From: Pararhizobium qamdonense
GTDB taxonomy: Bacteria; Pseudomonadota; Alphaproteobacteria; Rhizobiales; Rhizobiaceae
Assembly: GCF_029277445.1 (NCBI RefSeq)
Contig: NZ_CP119566.1
Coordinates: 510,501-574,500, forward strand
Reading direction: 5' to 3'
DNA length: 64,000 nt
The first letter of the stretch is position 1. Each line of letters starts with the position of its first letter. Under the pieces are notes generated by a model. The model searched no databases, was not told the DNA's origin, and worked only from the letters and a program-made list of their open reading frames with translations. This document shows positions 34,585 to 43,812 of the stretch, in pieces. The position numbers and the translations under genes are program-made.

Positions 34585-36177
34585 TCATACCGAATTCCCG
34601 GCGGGATCGAGGGTGATCTGCCACAACTCGTGATCGTCCCGATCCATCAGCCGGACCGTCATCTGTTCCGTCTGGCCGTTAATATCGACAAGGCCGAAGA
34701 ATTGCAGGCCGGCAGACGGCGGCAGATTCTGGTCGATACCGCTGCCGGCGGCCTTCATGAAGCGCACCTGCGGACCAAAGGTCATGTCCAGTTCCTTGGG
34801 CCCATAGGTGCCCGAGTGCAGTGGACCGGAGACGAATTCCCAGAACGGCAGGAAGTCCTTGAAGGCGGCACGGGAGGGGTCGTAGTGATGGGCGGCGGTA
34901 TAATGCACATCCGCCGTCAGCCAGACGGTATTCTGAATGGCATTGTCACGGATGAAGGTGAGGATATCGGCAAATTCCTTTTCGCGGCCTGTTGGCAGAC
35001 CGTTGTCGCCATTGGCGATCGCATCGGAGCCCTGCCTGTTGGCAAAATCGTCCCAGACGACAAGGCCGATCGGCATATCGCAAGCGATCACCTTCCAGGT
35101 GGCTTTCGAGGCCGCCAGCTCCCGCTTCAACCAATCCGCCTGCTGCCAGCCGAAAAGCTCATTGCCGCCGCCCTGATTGGCTTCGCGATAGGAGCGCAGA
35201 TCAACGAAGAAGACATCGAGCAGCCGGCCATAGGGGATCTTGCGGAAGATGCGGCCAGGCTGGGCCGGAAAGGCGCGGATCGGCGTCATCTCCTGGAAGG
35301 CCTGCATGGCGCGGGCGGCATAGACGGAGACGTCCTTGTCCAGATAACGGGGATCGTCGCGCAGATCGGTCGACGGCGACCAGTTGTTCAAAACCTCATG
35401 ATCGTCCCATTGGTAAAAGGTCGGGCATGTGGCGTTCAGCGCGCGGACGTGATCGTCGAGAAGATTGTATTTCCACTGGCCACGATATTCCTCAAGCGTG
35501 CGGGCCACCTCGCGCTTTTCCGGGGTGACGATCCGGTTTTTCCAGATGGTGCCGTCGCGGAGCGGAATTTCATCGGGGATCGGGTTGTCGGCATAGATCG
35601 TATCGCCGGAATGAATGAAGAAATCCGGCTCGTGCAGCTGCATGGTCGAATAGGTCTTCATGCCTATATCGTCGATGCCCCAGCCCTGGCCTGCTGTATC
35701 GCCCGACCAGACGAAACGCACCGAGCGGCGGCGCAGCGGCGCGGTGCGGAACCGGCCGATAACCGGTTCGGAAACGCTGTTGCTGTCATAGAGATCGGTC
35801 GCGGTGAAGCGGTAGAAGATGTCCTGATCAGGTAAGAGATGGTCGAGCGCACATTTCACCGTGTAATCACTTTTGGGCAGCGCATCGATCGAGGGCAGGC
35901 GGACGGGCGAAGAGAAACTCTCGGTGGTCGAATATTCGACCGCTATGCGCGAGGGCCGGTCGGCCCGTGTCCAGATCATCCCGGATTTCGTATCGACATC
36001 GCCGGACTGGACACCATGCGTGAAGGACGGCCTGCCGTAGCCTCGTGAATAAAATGGCGTGGCAAGAACCGATGTGGCGGCAAACCCGGCAGCCCCTGCA
36101 GACACAAGGAAGGAGCGGCGGGTCAGCGTATCCTGAATATCGACCAAATCGGCCTCCGGTACCGTCACGGGAATCAC
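34585..36177 (-). CDS. phoD: PhoD-type alkaline phosphatase/phosphodiesterase, Tat-exported
   Basis: A 530-residue protein with a Tat signal (TRRSFLVSAGAAGFA, residues 19-33). Then come the PhoD N-terminal domain (about 50-145; FTHGVQSGDVDTKSGMIWTR) and the metallophosphatase domain (about 150-500) with metal ligands in WSGDTAGQG, HSGDTIYADN, QWDDHEVLNNW and TADVHYTAAHHYD. It hydrolyses phosphate esters in the periplasm to supply phosphate. The start is a GTG at 36177, which gives a complete signal; no strong site is present. A Pho-box-like element lies upstream. Confidence 0.9.
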   Translation of the reverse strand: MIPVTVPEADLVDIQDTLTRRSFLVSAGAAGFAATSVLATPFYSRGYGRPSFTHGVQSGDVDTKSGMIWTRADRPSRIAVEYSTTESFSSPVRLPSIDALPKSDYTVKCALDHLLPDQDIFYRFTATDLYDSNSVSEPVIGRFRTAPLRRRSVRFVWSGDTAGQGWGIDDIGMKTYSTMQLHEPDFFIHSGDTIYADNPIPDEIPLRDGTIWKNRIVTPEKREVARTLEEYRGQWKYNLLDDHVRALNATCPTFYQWDDHEVLNNWSPSTDLRDDPRYLDKDVSVYAARAMQAFQEMTPIRAFPAQPGRIFRKIPYGRLLDVFFVDLRSYREANQGGGNELFGWQQADWLKRELAASKATWKVIACDMPIGLVVWDDFANRQGSDAIANGDNGLPTGREKEFADILTFIRDNAIQNTVWLTADVHYTAAHHYDPSRAAFKDFLPFWEFVSGPLHSGTYGPKELDMTFGPQVRFMKAAGSGIDQNLPPSAGLQFFGLVDINGQTEQMTVRLMDRDDHELWQITLDPAGNSV

Positions 36178-36209
36178 GCGAAACCCGAGGCGGACCTTTG
36201 GCGAAAGCG

Positions 36210-36227
36210 ATGTCAGTTCGTTTACAG
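36210..36227 (-). promoter_or_regulatory. Candidate Pho box upstream of phoD
   Basis: On the minus strand ctgtaaacgaactgacat matches the CTGTCAT-N4-CTGTCAT PhoB consensus at 11 of 14 fixed positions with the correct 4-base spacing. It lies 33 bases before the phoD GTG. The phosphate-related product makes PhoB control likely. Confidence 0.6.
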
Positions 36228-36286
36228 TTGGATGAATCTATTCCAACGGTTGGCGACAGTTCCGTGACGCGGGGCAATTTTGTGCC

Positions 36287-36303
36287 GAATATTGACAATA
36301 TTC
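36287..36303. promoter_or_regulatory. Palindromic operator upstream of the ParDE-like pair
   Basis: gaatattgacaatattc is a perfect 8-bp palindrome around one central base, 40 bases before the antitoxin start. Ribbon-helix-helix antitoxins bind such sites to autoregulate. It lies between the divergent phoD and antitoxin genes. Confidence 0.6.
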
Positions 36304-36343
36304 AGCACGCGCGCCATCCTAACGGTCGCATTGGGAGACGAGC

Positions 36344-36595
36344 ATGGCGTCCGAAAGCATTCACGTCCGGGTCACAGGCCCCCTGCAGGATCATGTCCAG
36401 CAACAGATCGGCCAGGACGGCCTTTATGAAAATGCCAGCGAATATATCCGCGCGCTGATCCGCCGTGATCTGCAAAGCCGGACGGAGGCTTGGGACTGGC
36501 TGCAGAAAAAACTGGAGCTAGGATTGAGGGCCGACGAAAGCGAGTTTGCCGCTGTTTCGGCCGAAGACGTCATCCGGCGCAATACAAGCCGGTAG
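36344..36595 (+). CDS. ParD-like ribbon-helix-helix antitoxin
   Basis: An 83-residue protein with an N-terminal ribbon-helix-helix DNA-binding segment (SIHVRVTGPLQDHVQQQI ... NASEYIRALIRRDL) and a C-terminal toxin-binding tail. The NASEYIRALIRRD motif is typical of ParD/CopG antitoxins. It is followed 1 base after its stop by a ParE-like gene, the normal antitoxin-first order. Confidence 0.85.
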   Translation: MASESIHVRVTGPLQDHVQQQIGQDGLYENASEYIRALIRRDLQSRTEAWDWLQKKLELGLRADESEFAAVSAEDVIRRNTSR

Positions 36596-36596
36596 A

Positions 36597-36953
36597 ATGA
36601 GCGGATATCTTTTCTATCCTCCTGCCGACGCCGCGCAGGACCGCATCTGGAAAGACACTGTTGTTCAGTGGGGCGAAGCCCAAGCGGTGAGCTATATCAA
36701 AGGTCTCTATGCCCATCTGCAGACATTGTCTCAGACCAAGGCCCTGTGGCGCCGTTTGCCCAGTGCTCTCGCTGTGCCGGCCGATCTGAAAGCCCAGGTG
36801 TTCTTCAGCCGATACAAACGGCACTATCTGTTTTTTCGCGAACTCCCGAGCGGCAAGATAGGCGTGATAGTCATCCTGCATGACCGGATGGATATCCCCG
36901 TGCGGCTGCACGAGGATTTGATGGGTTTGTCAGGCAAGCTTGACGATTTTTAG
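36597..36953 (+). CDS. ParE/RelE-superfamily toxin
   Basis: A 118-residue protein of the ParE/RelE fold: a helical hairpin (DRIWKDTVVQWGEAQAVSYIKGLYAHLQTL) and then beta strands with YKRHYLFFREL and GVIVILHDRMDIPVRL, ending LSGKLDDF. ParE toxins inhibit gyrase, RelE relatives cut mRNA; sequence alone does not decide. The start follows one base after the antitoxin stop. It ends 4 bases from the stop of the convergent peptidase gene. Confidence 0.8.
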   Translation: MSGYLFYPPADAAQDRIWKDTVVQWGEAQAVSYIKGLYAHLQTLSQTKALWRRLPSALAVPADLKAQVFFSRYKRHYLFFRELPSGKIGVIVILHDRMDIPVRLHEDLMGLSGKLDDF

Positions 36954-36957
36954 CCGG

Positions 36958-39045
36958 TCAGGCGTCGGAGCCCGACAGCTCCTCCGTGACCGCCAGCCCC
37001 TTTTTCGCCAGCATCGCATCCGGGCTAGGCAGTTTGCCCCGAAAGGCCTTGTAGGCATCTTCCGGGTCGATCGAGCCGCCGACGGAATAGATGTGGTCTT
37101 TCAGCTTTTTGGCCATGGCCGTATTAAAGGCATCGCCGGTTTCCTCGAAGGCGGCGAAGGCGTCGGCATCGAGCACTTCCGACCACATGTAGGAATAATA
37201 GCCGGCCGAATAGCCGCCGGCGAAGATGTGCTGGAAGTGTGGCGCGGCGTGGCGCATGACCAGTGATTTCGGGATGCCGAGTTCGCTGAGGATTTCCGCT
37301 TGAACCGCCATCGGGTCGTCGATCGGACCACGGGTGTGGAATTCCATATCGACGATCGCCGACGAGGTGAATTCCACCGTGTTGAACCCGGCATTGAAGG
37401 TTCGGGCGGCCAGAACCTTGTCGAGCAGCGCCTGCGGCATCGGTTCGCCGGTCTCGACATGCACGGCATATTGCCTGAGGATCGCCGGTACCGTCAGCCA
37501 GTGTTCGTAGAGCTGCGAGGGCAACTCGACGAAGTCGCGCGACACCGAGGTGCCGGAGACGGACGGGTAGGTCACATCCGAGAGCATGCCATGCAGGGCA
37601 TGGCCGAATTCGTGGAAGAGCGTGCGGGCATCGTCGAGCGACAGCAGCGCCGGCTTTCCCTCCGCCGGTTTGGCAAAGTTGCAGACATTGTAGATGATCG
37701 GCAGTTCGCCGGTCTTCCCGTTTTTCAGCGGCAGCTTGTGCTGCGACTGGAACGCGCTCATCCAGGCGCCGGAGCGCTTCGAGGAACGGGCAAAATAATC
37801 ACCGAGGAAGAGAGCGACAAGCTTGTCCTGGGCATCGCGGATTTCAAAGACGCGCACATCCGGGTGATAGGCGGTGATGCCCTTCTTTTCGATCGCGAGG
37901 ATGCCGAACAGCCGGTTGGCCACATCAAAGCAGGCCTCGATGATCTTTTCGAGCTGCAGATAGGGCTTTAGCTCTGCTTCGGAAAAGTTGAATTTTTGCG
38001 CGCGGATGCGTTCCGAATAAAAGCGCCAGTCCCAGGGCATGACGTCGTGATTTTTGCCGTCTTCTGCGATCAGGCCGGCAATATCGGCCTCTTCCTCGCG
38101 GGCCCGCGTCACAGCTTTCGCCCAGACCGCGCGCAGCAGGCCGTTCACCGCGGCCGGGGTCTTGGCCATGGTGTTGTCGAGCTTCATTTCGGCGAAATTG
38201 CCATAGCCCAGCAGTTTGGCGACGTCGCTGCGCAGTGCCAGCGTTTCCCGGATGACACCGCGATTGTCGGTCTCGCCGGGATTTTCGCCGCGCGCAACCC
38301 ATGCCTTGAAGGCCTGTTCGCGGAGATCACGGCGTTCAGAGAAAGTCAGGAAGGGCTCGATGATCGAACGCGACAGGGTCACGGCATATTTGCCGTCCTC
38401 GCCGCGTTCGCGGGCCGCCGAAGCCATGGCGTCCTTGAGGAAATCCGGAAGGCCGTCAAGTTCCGGGCCATCGGACAGAATGAGCGACCACCCCTTCTCG
38501 TCGGCCAGAACGTTCTGGCCGAACTGGGTGCTGAGACCTGCGAGCTTTTCGTTGATCCCCGCCAGTTGTTCCTGTTCCGGCTTCGGCAGCTTGGCGCCGG
38601 ATTTGACAAAACCCTTCCAGTGGCGCTCCAGCACCCGTGTCTGCTCAAGATCAAGCCCAAGCGCTTCACGCGTCTCCCAGAGCGTGTCGATGCGCTGAAA
38701 CAGCGCGGCATTCATGCCGATCTTGGAATAGTGCCGCGACATCTTCGGCGAAATATCCCGTTCCAGCGCCTGGATCGTATCGTTGGTGTGGGCGCCGGCG
38801 CGGTTCCAGAACAGCGAGGAAACCCGCGACAGCGCTTCGCCTGCGGTCTCAAGGGCGACGATGGTGTTTTCAAACGTGGCAGGTTGCGGATTGTTGGCGA
38901 TGGCAGCGATTTCGGTTTCGTGGCCGGAAAGGGCCGCCTCGAAGGACGCTGCAAAATCGCTGTCGCTGACCGCTTCGAAGCGCGGCAGCCCCTCCGGGCC
39001 GTTCCAGTCGGTGATGGCGGGGTTCAGCGCGGGGCTCGATGTCAT
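36958..39045 (-). CDS. M3-family oligopeptidase (Dcp/PrlC type)
   Basis: A 695-residue zinc peptidase. The motif HEFGHALH (478-485) with the downstream E in the FVELPSQ block gives the HExxH...E gluzincin signature. The N-terminal half is the helical M3 dome. Length and lack of signal peptide fit cytosolic peptidyl-dipeptidase Dcp or oligopeptidase A, which degrade short peptides; which of the two is not settled. Confidence 0.9.
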   Translation of the reverse strand: MTSSPALNPAITDWNGPEGLPRFEAVSDSDFAASFEAALSGHETEIAAIANNPQPATFENTIVALETAGEALSRVSSLFWNRAGAHTNDTIQALERDISPKMSRHYSKIGMNAALFQRIDTLWETREALGLDLEQTRVLERHWKGFVKSGAKLPKPEQEQLAGINEKLAGLSTQFGQNVLADEKGWSLILSDGPELDGLPDFLKDAMASAARERGEDGKYAVTLSRSIIEPFLTFSERRDLREQAFKAWVARGENPGETDNRGVIRETLALRSDVAKLLGYGNFAEMKLDNTMAKTPAAVNGLLRAVWAKAVTRAREEEADIAGLIAEDGKNHDVMPWDWRFYSERIRAQKFNFSEAELKPYLQLEKIIEACFDVANRLFGILAIEKKGITAYHPDVRVFEIRDAQDKLVALFLGDYFARSSKRSGAWMSAFQSQHKLPLKNGKTGELPIIYNVCNFAKPAEGKPALLSLDDARTLFHEFGHALHGMLSDVTYPSVSGTSVSRDFVELPSQLYEHWLTVPAILRQYAVHVETGEPMPQALLDKVLAARTFNAGFNTVEFTSSAIVDMEFHTRGPIDDPMAVQAEILSELGIPKSLVMRHAAPHFQHIFAGGYSAGYYSYMWSEVLDADAFAAFEETGDAFNTAMAKKLKDHIYSVGGSIDPEDAYKAFRGKLPSPDAMLAKKGLAVTEELSGSDA

Positions 39046-39159
39046 AAGGCAGTCCTTTCGCAGTCCGGTCTATCCCGCAGGTGGCGGGTGCCGCCCACAT
39101 TTGCTGGCAGCGATTTTGGAAATATTCAGAGTGTCAGGTGGGCGTTTGCGAGCCGCCGG

Positions 39160-39801
39160 TCAAGGCTTGCGCAGGCCTAAAAGTCCGGGTGCTGCATGCC
39201 AGATGGCCTGCACGGCAAAGCCCATGAACAGGACGCCGGAGAGCCGCACGATTGCCAGTTCATGGCGGCGGTAGAAACGCCGCACCACAGACGCGCCGAT
39301 GATGCCGATCAGAATGATATCGGCAACCAGAAACCCGAGGAAGGAAACGGCAAGCAGCGCCGGCAGCGCATGAAAATCCAGCGCATTGGAAGAACCGGCA
39401 AGCAGCGCCGTGAAGGTCGCCAGCGCCACCGGATAGCCCTTCGGATTGGTCAGGCCGAAAATCAGGCCGCGCCGGTAGGGCCGCTCGACGCTGATCAGCG
39501 GCTGGTTTTCGCCGCGCGGTTTGGCCCGCAGCGCGTTCCAGCCGATCCAGGCGAGATAGAAGCCGCAGAAGAGGCCGAGAATGTCGAACACCGTGCTGCC
39601 GATCGTCTTGGCGCCGACGATCGCGACGAGCGCCAGCGACGACCAGAGCAGGTCACCGGCCAGATGTCCGCCCATGAACATTGCACCCGCCTTGCGGCCC
39701 TGTCCGGCACCGATGCCAAGCAGCGCCAGAAAGGCCGGACCGGGAATGAGGACATAAAGGAGGGCGGCCAGGAAGGCGCCGAAAAGCAGGGTCTGCGTCA
39801 T
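39160..39801 (-). CDS. LysE/RhtB-family exporter (2 of 3)
   Basis: A 213-residue six-span membrane protein with LIPGPAFLALLGIGAGQGRKAG (motif near 17-38, shown in part: PGPAFLALLGIGAGQG) and the NPKGYPVALATF block (about 122-133) of the LysE superfamily. The substrate is unknown. The ATG at 39801 has gaggag upstream; a longer frame to 39891 has no support. It precedes the M3 peptidase on the same strand by 114 bp, and co-transcription is possible: the peptidase could produce amino acids that the exporter releases (inference). Confidence 0.83.
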   Translation of the reverse strand: MTQTLLFGAFLAALLYVLIPGPAFLALLGIGAGQGRKAGAMFMGGHLAGDLLWSSLALVAIVGAKTIGSTVFDILGLFCGFYLAWIGWNALRAKPRGENQPLISVERPYRRGLIFGLTNPKGYPVALATFTALLAGSSNALDFHALPALLAVSFLGFLVADIILIGIIGASVVRRFYRRHELAIVRLSGVLFMGFAVQAIWHAAPGLLGLRKP

Positions 39802-39919
39802 GGAATCTCCTCGCGCGTGAAAGCACATTCGACCCTGCGCAGGTGATTCCGTCAAGATGCCCAAGGAAAGGTGCGGGGCAGGGCCAGGCAAGGCTCTGCC
39901 CCGCGCGAAAGGCGGCGAT

Positions 39920-40183
39920 CTACTTGGCTTCGGTTGCCTTCATGGCATTGTCGAGATGCATGGAGCAGTCGCTCGTCTTGCCATCCTTCATCGCCATCTT
40001 GGCGCTGTCGACTTCCTTCATGGCCATCATCATCTGATCTTTTTTCATCGGATCGGTCATGCCCTTGGCCATTTCCTCTGTCTTCATGATCGAGGCGTCG
40101 TCGCAGGCCATCATGCCGGCGGCAAAGGCCGGGGCCGACAGGCTGGCAACCAGCGCGGCGGTTGCAAAAATCATCTTGAACAT
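39920..40183 (-). CDS. Small Met-rich secreted protein of unknown function
   Basis: An 87-residue protein with a clear Sec signal peptide (MFKMIFATAALVASLSAPAFA, cleavage near residue 20). The mature part of about 66 residues has many methionines (for example MMM, MAMK) plus two cysteines (ACDD, DCSM). Met-rich periplasmic proteins can bind Cu(I), but this is only a suggestion here. The start at 40183 has ggagag upstream. It is not a recognised family and stands alone between a LysE gene and marR. Confidence 0.7.
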   Translation of the reverse strand: MFKMIFATAALVASLSAPAFAAGMMACDDASIMKTEEMAKGMTDPMKKDQMMMAMKEVDSAKMAMKDGKTSDCSMHLDNAMKATEAK

Positions 40184-40390
40184 AGTTTCTCTCCCAGTGA
40201 ATGCGGGGAGCATCATTGCTCCCGCAACGAACTCTGCGCCTGCAGCGCGGACACGTTCAATTCACGCATGCGCGATGCACGCGGTTGTCATAACCCGTGC
40301 TTTTAGTTGATATTTTCGTGATCGATTTATTACGTAATTCGCATATTTAAGCGGCGTTTTCCGGGTCTTGCCGGACTATCTCGCGCTTGA

Positions 40391-40403
40391 TAAGTAATGC
40401 TTA
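40391..40403. promoter_or_regulatory. Candidate MarR operator
   Basis: taagtaatgctta (4-bp arms around 5 bases) lies 24 bases before the marR start, and a perfect attacgtaat palindrome is at 40329-40338. MarR proteins bind such AT-rich dyads. The evidence is pattern only. Confidence 0.35.
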
Positions 40404-40427
40404 CGATATCCTAAAAGGCGAGTTCCC

Positions 40428-40907
40428 ATGCCGGTCAGATTGGAAACCGATACGATCGGCATGTTGCTCACCGATGTGTCCCGGCTTTTGCGCGGCGCTT
40501 TCGATCGCTGCATCACGGCATCGGCTCTTGGCGTGACGCCGGGCGAGGCGAGGGCGCTGATCCAGGTGGCGGCGACCGAAGGCATCAAGCAGGCCGACAT
40601 TGCGGTGCGGATGGGCATCGAACCGATGACGCTCTCCACCTATCTCGATCGTCTGGAAGCGCTCGGGCTGGTGGAGCGGGTGCCGGATCCCGGTGATCGC
40701 CGGGCAAAGAATGTCGTCGTCACCGATGCGGCGGATCCCTTGCTTCTCGCTCTTCGCAGCGAGGTCCGCACCCTGATGGACCAGGTCACGTCGGGGCTCG
40801 GTGCGCAGGGCCGCGAAGCGTTGCGCGCGAGCCTCAAGGGCCTGCGCGAAAACTTGCACCAGCTCGACCGCTGCGTCTCCTCCGACAAGAAAAGTATCGG
40901 CGAATGA
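40428..40907 (+). CDS. MarR-family transcriptional regulator
   Basis: A 159-residue winged-helix protein of the MarR group: DNA-binding helix IKQADIAVRMGIEPMTLSTYLDRLEALGLVER (about 53-83, cited in part) followed by the wing with DPGDRRAKNVVVT. It usually represses an adjacent efflux pump and is released by small phenolic or drug ligands. Its stop overlaps the MFS start by 4 bases (ATGA), making regulator and transporter one unit. Confidence 0.87.
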   Translation: MPVRLETDTIGMLLTDVSRLLRGAFDRCITASALGVTPGEARALIQVAATEGIKQADIAVRMGIEPMTLSTYLDRLEALGLVERVPDPGDRRAKNVVVTDAADPLLLALRSEVRTLMDQVTSGLGAQGREALRASLKGLRENLHQLDRCVSSDKKSIGE

Positions 40908-42121
40908 ACCTGCGGATGAGCGAACGGCGCACCAGCATGCTCGGTGCCTTGCTGGCGACCCTTGGGCCCATCTCCATGTCGATCTACACACCGGCCATGC
41001 CCGAACTGGTAAAGGCCTTCGCCACCACGGAATCGATGATCAAGCTGACGCTGTCGGTCTATTTCGGTGGCTTCTCGGTGGCGCAACTGATTGCCGGACC
41101 GATGTCGGATGCGTTTGGCCGCAAGCGGGCGACGGTCGCTTTCGTCGGCATCAATCTTATGGGCAGCCTCATCTGCGCGTTTGCGCCCACCGTCGATTGG
41201 CTGCTGGCCGGGCGGCTGATCCAGGGGATTGGCGCGTCCGTGGGGATCACCGTTGCACGCGCCATCGTGCGCGATCAATTTACCGGTGCCGAGGCGTCGC
41301 GGATCATGAACCTGATCGGCATCATGCTGGCCATCGGCCCGGCCATGGCGCCGACCATCGGCGGGCTGGCGCTCGCGGCCTTCGGCTGGCAGGCTATTTT
41401 CTTCCTGCTGGTTGGTTTCGGTCTGATCGCCATCGCCGCCGTCCTCGTCTTCATGCGCGAGACCACCACGCCGGATCCACGCCGCGCGCGGCCAGGGCCG
41501 CTTCTCTCGGCCTATGGCGACCTCATCCGCGATTCCCGTTTCGTCGCCGCTGCCATCGTGCTTGGCGGTTCGGTCGGCGCGCTCTATGCGCAGTCAACGA
41601 TGCTGTCCTTCATCCTGATCGACAAAGTCGGCATGACGCCAACGGCTTTCGGGATCGGCATGCTGATGCAGAGCGGCTGCTATTTTTCAGGCTCGGTCTG
41701 TCTGAGGCTGACGGCTGCAAAACTTGGCGGCGAAGGATCGGTTCGCGCAGGGCTTGCCCTGTGTGCCACCGGCGGACTGCTGATCATATTGTCCGTGCTT
41801 TTCGTCGCGCCGAGCTATCTGTCGGTCATGCTGCCGGTTGCGTTTTCCAGCTTCGGCATCGCTTTTTTGACACCGCATATGACCACGGCGGCTTTGCATT
41901 CCTTCCCGCATATTGCCGGCTCCGCATCGGCGATGATGGGGTTCATCCAGATGGCCGGCGGCTTTCTCGGCGGCCTCGCGGCCGCCCTCCTCGGCACCCC
42001 CCTCACCGCCTTCGGTGTGATCATCCCGGCGATGCTGTTCACGTCGGTTGCCAGCTATGCCTGGTTTCAACATGCGACGCGGCGGCAGGTTCTGGATACG
42101 GACAGGACGCAGGACGAGTAA
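40904..42121 (+). CDS. MFS multidrug efflux transporter (Bcr/CflA type)
   Basis: A 405-residue, 12-span drug:proton antiporter of the Bcr/CflA group, with the motif-A-like GPMSDAFGRKRATV (about 66-79) and the C-motif-like region GPAMAPTIGG. The N-terminus (LLATLGPISMSIYTPAMPEL) is characteristic. It probably exports a toxic compound or drug, and is coupled to the MarR gene. The substrate is unknown. Confidence 0.87.
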   Translation: MNLRMSERRTSMLGALLATLGPISMSIYTPAMPELVKAFATTESMIKLTLSVYFGGFSVAQLIAGPMSDAFGRKRATVAFVGINLMGSLICAFAPTVDWLLAGRLIQGIGASVGITVARAIVRDQFTGAEASRIMNLIGIMLAIGPAMAPTIGGLALAAFGWQAIFFLLVGFGLIAIAAVLVFMRETTTPDPRRARPGPLLSAYGDLIRDSRFVAAAIVLGGSVGALYAQSTMLSFILIDKVGMTPTAFGIGMLMQSGCYFSGSVCLRLTAAKLGGEGSVRAGLALCATGGLLIILSVLFVAPSYLSVMLPVAFSSFGIAFLTPHMTTAALHSFPHIAGSASAMMGFIQMAGGFLGGLAAALLGTPLTAFGVIIPAMLFTSVASYAWFQHATRRQVLDTDRTQDE

Positions 42122-42180
42122 GGAAGCCGGCGTTGTTTCAAGGTCCCTCGATGGGCCATGGGTTGCCGGCCCCTCTTGAG

Positions 42181-42262
42181 TCATCCTCGGGCTCGACCCG
42201 AGGATCCTCGCTCCGGCGTCGGACGTGGCGGGTGGATGCTCGGGTCAGGTCCGAGCATGACG
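42181..42262. repeat. Intergenic palindromic repeat, imperfect inverted unit
   Basis: Left half hairpin atcctcggg/cccgaggat (42183-42205) and right half atgctcgg/ccgagcat (42236-42258) form an imperfect inverted pair (about 21 of 27 matches) around a variable centre. This resembles a short repeat family seen between genes in rhizobial genomes (recognised from memory). No gene is visible in this gap. Confidence 0.65.
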
Positions 42263-42282
42263 GAGCGGTGAGGGTACCAACG

Positions 42283-42312
42283 AAAAAAGCCCGCCTCCTT
42301 GCGGAAGCGGGC
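42283..42312 (-). terminator. argG terminator
   Basis: A 10-bp stem (42289-42298 / 42303-42312, one non-Watson-Crick pair) with a TTGC loop. On the minus strand a run of six Ts (42288-42283) follows. It lies 25 bases past the argG stop. Confidence 0.88.
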
Positions 42313-42337
42313 CCTCGAAATACGGATCAGCCGGCTG

Positions 42338-43555
42338 TTACTTGTCGCGGTTGCGGGCGGCCAGTGTGCGCAGGCGCAGTGCGTTGAGCTTGATGAAGCC
42401 GGCGGCGTCCTTCTGGTCGTAGGCGCCCTGGTCGTCCTCGAAGGTGACCAGCTTGTCGGAATAGAGCGACTTGTTGCTTTCGCGGCCGGTGACCATGACA
42501 TTGCCCTTGTAGAGCTTCAGCGTCACTTCGCCCTCGACATGATCCTGGCTCTTGTCGATCAGTGCCTGCAGCATTTCGCGTTCGGGCGAGAACCAGAAGC
42601 CGTAATAGATCAGCTCGGCATAGCGCGGCATGATGTCGTCCTTGAGGTGGGCCGCACCCCGGTCGAGCGTGATCGATTCGATGGCGCGGTGGGCCGTGAG
42701 CAGGATCGTGCCGCCGGGGGTCTCGTAGACGCCGCGCGACTTCATGCCGACGAAGCGGTTTTCGACGAGATCGAGGCGGCCGATGCCGTTGTCGCGGCCG
42801 AGCGCGTTGAGTGCGGTCAGGATCGAGGCGGGGCTCATTTCCTTGCCATCGATCGAAACGGCATCACCCTTGCGGAAGCCGATCTTGACGGTGGTCGCCA
42901 CATCCGGCGCTTCTTCCGGCGAAATCGTGCGCATGTAAACGTAGTTCGGCGCTTCGACGGCCGGGTCCTCGAGAACCTTGCCTTCGGAGGAGGAGTGCAA
43001 CAGGTTGGCATCGACGGAGAACGGCGCCTCGCCCATCTTGTCCTTGGCAACCGGGATCTGATGCTGTTCGGCAAAGGCGAGCAGGTCGGTGCGGCTCTTG
43101 AACGACCAGTCGCGCCAGGGGGCGATGATCTTGATGTCAGGGTTCAGCGCATAGGCCGAAAGCTCGAAACGGACCTGGTCATTACCCTTGCCGGTCGCAC
43201 CATGCGCAATCGCATCGGCGCCGGTTTCGCGGGCGATATCGATCAGGTGCTTGGAAATCAGTGGACGGGCGATCGAGGTGCCGAGCAGATAGACGCCTTC
43301 ATAGACGGCATTGGCGCGGAACATCGGGAAGACGAAATCCTTCACGAATTCCTCGCGCACATCGCGGATATAGATATCCTTGATGCCCATCATCTCAGCC
43401 TTCTTGCGGGCCGGCTCCAGCTCTTCGCCCTGGCCGAGGTCGGCGGTGAAGGTGACGACTTCAGCGCCGAGTTCGGTCTGCAGCCATTTCAGGATGATCG
43501 AGGTGTCGAGACCGCCGGAATAGGCGAGAACGACCTTTTTCACTTGCTTTGCCAT
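42338..43555 (-). CDS. argG: Argininosuccinate synthase
   Basis: A 405-residue enzyme with the ATP pyrophosphatase P-loop AYSGGLDTS (11-19) and the [14 protein letters not shown] block (about 117-130). It joins citrulline and aspartate to argininosuccinate using ATP, the penultimate step of arginine synthesis. The start (MAKQVKK) is at 43555; an upstream in-frame ATG at 43600 would add 15 atypical residues. A terminator follows directly. Confidence 0.97.
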   Translation of the reverse strand: MAKQVKKVVLAYSGGLDTSIILKWLQTELGAEVVTFTADLGQGEELEPARKKAEMMGIKDIYIRDVREEFVKDFVFPMFRANAVYEGVYLLGTSIARPLISKHLIDIARETGADAIAHGATGKGNDQVRFELSAYALNPDIKIIAPWRDWSFKSRTDLLAFAEQHQIPVAKDKMGEAPFSVDANLLHSSSEGKVLEDPAVEAPNYVYMRTISPEEAPDVATTVKIGFRKGDAVSIDGKEMSPASILTALNALGRDNGIGRLDLVENRFVGMKSRGVYETPGGTILLTAHRAIESITLDRGAAHLKDDIMPRYAELIYYGFWFSPEREMLQALIDKSQDHVEGEVTLKLYKGNVMVTGRESNKSLYSDKLVTFEDDQGAYDQKDAAGFIKLNALRLRTLAARNRDK

Positions 43556-43731
43556 GTTTGTCTGTCCGTCTTGTCCGAAAAGACGCGGGATCGCGCCCAA
43601 GAAAATTCTGCGGCACTTTTAGCGAGATTGCCGGTGCGTGCAAGCCTTTCGCGGCCAGAATTGCGCGGGCGGCATCTCGAGGAGGACTCACGCCTCGCCA
43701 TTCTGCATTTTCAAAGGATTTGAAAAACGGA

Positions 43732-43762
43732 AAGCCCGCCGTCCCAAAGGGGCAGCGGGCTT
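43732..43762 (-). terminator. Terminator of the BA14K-type gene
   Basis: An 8-bp outer stem aagcccgc/gcgggctt (43732-43739 / 43755-43762) with further G/C pairing inside. It is placed 50 bases downstream of the minus-strand stop at 43813; the T-rich stretch after it on the minus strand is partial. Confidence 0.6.
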
Positions 43763-43812
43763 GATCGAACAATTGTTGTCTGCGGTGTGGCTATCGCCCC
43801 TCCTGCAAACTG

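Noticed and set aside
34567..35835. A 422-codon plus-strand frame
   Set aside because: Antisense shadow of phoD.
42299..43723. A 474-codon plus-strand frame
   Set aside because: Antisense to argG, which has the P-loop and family length.
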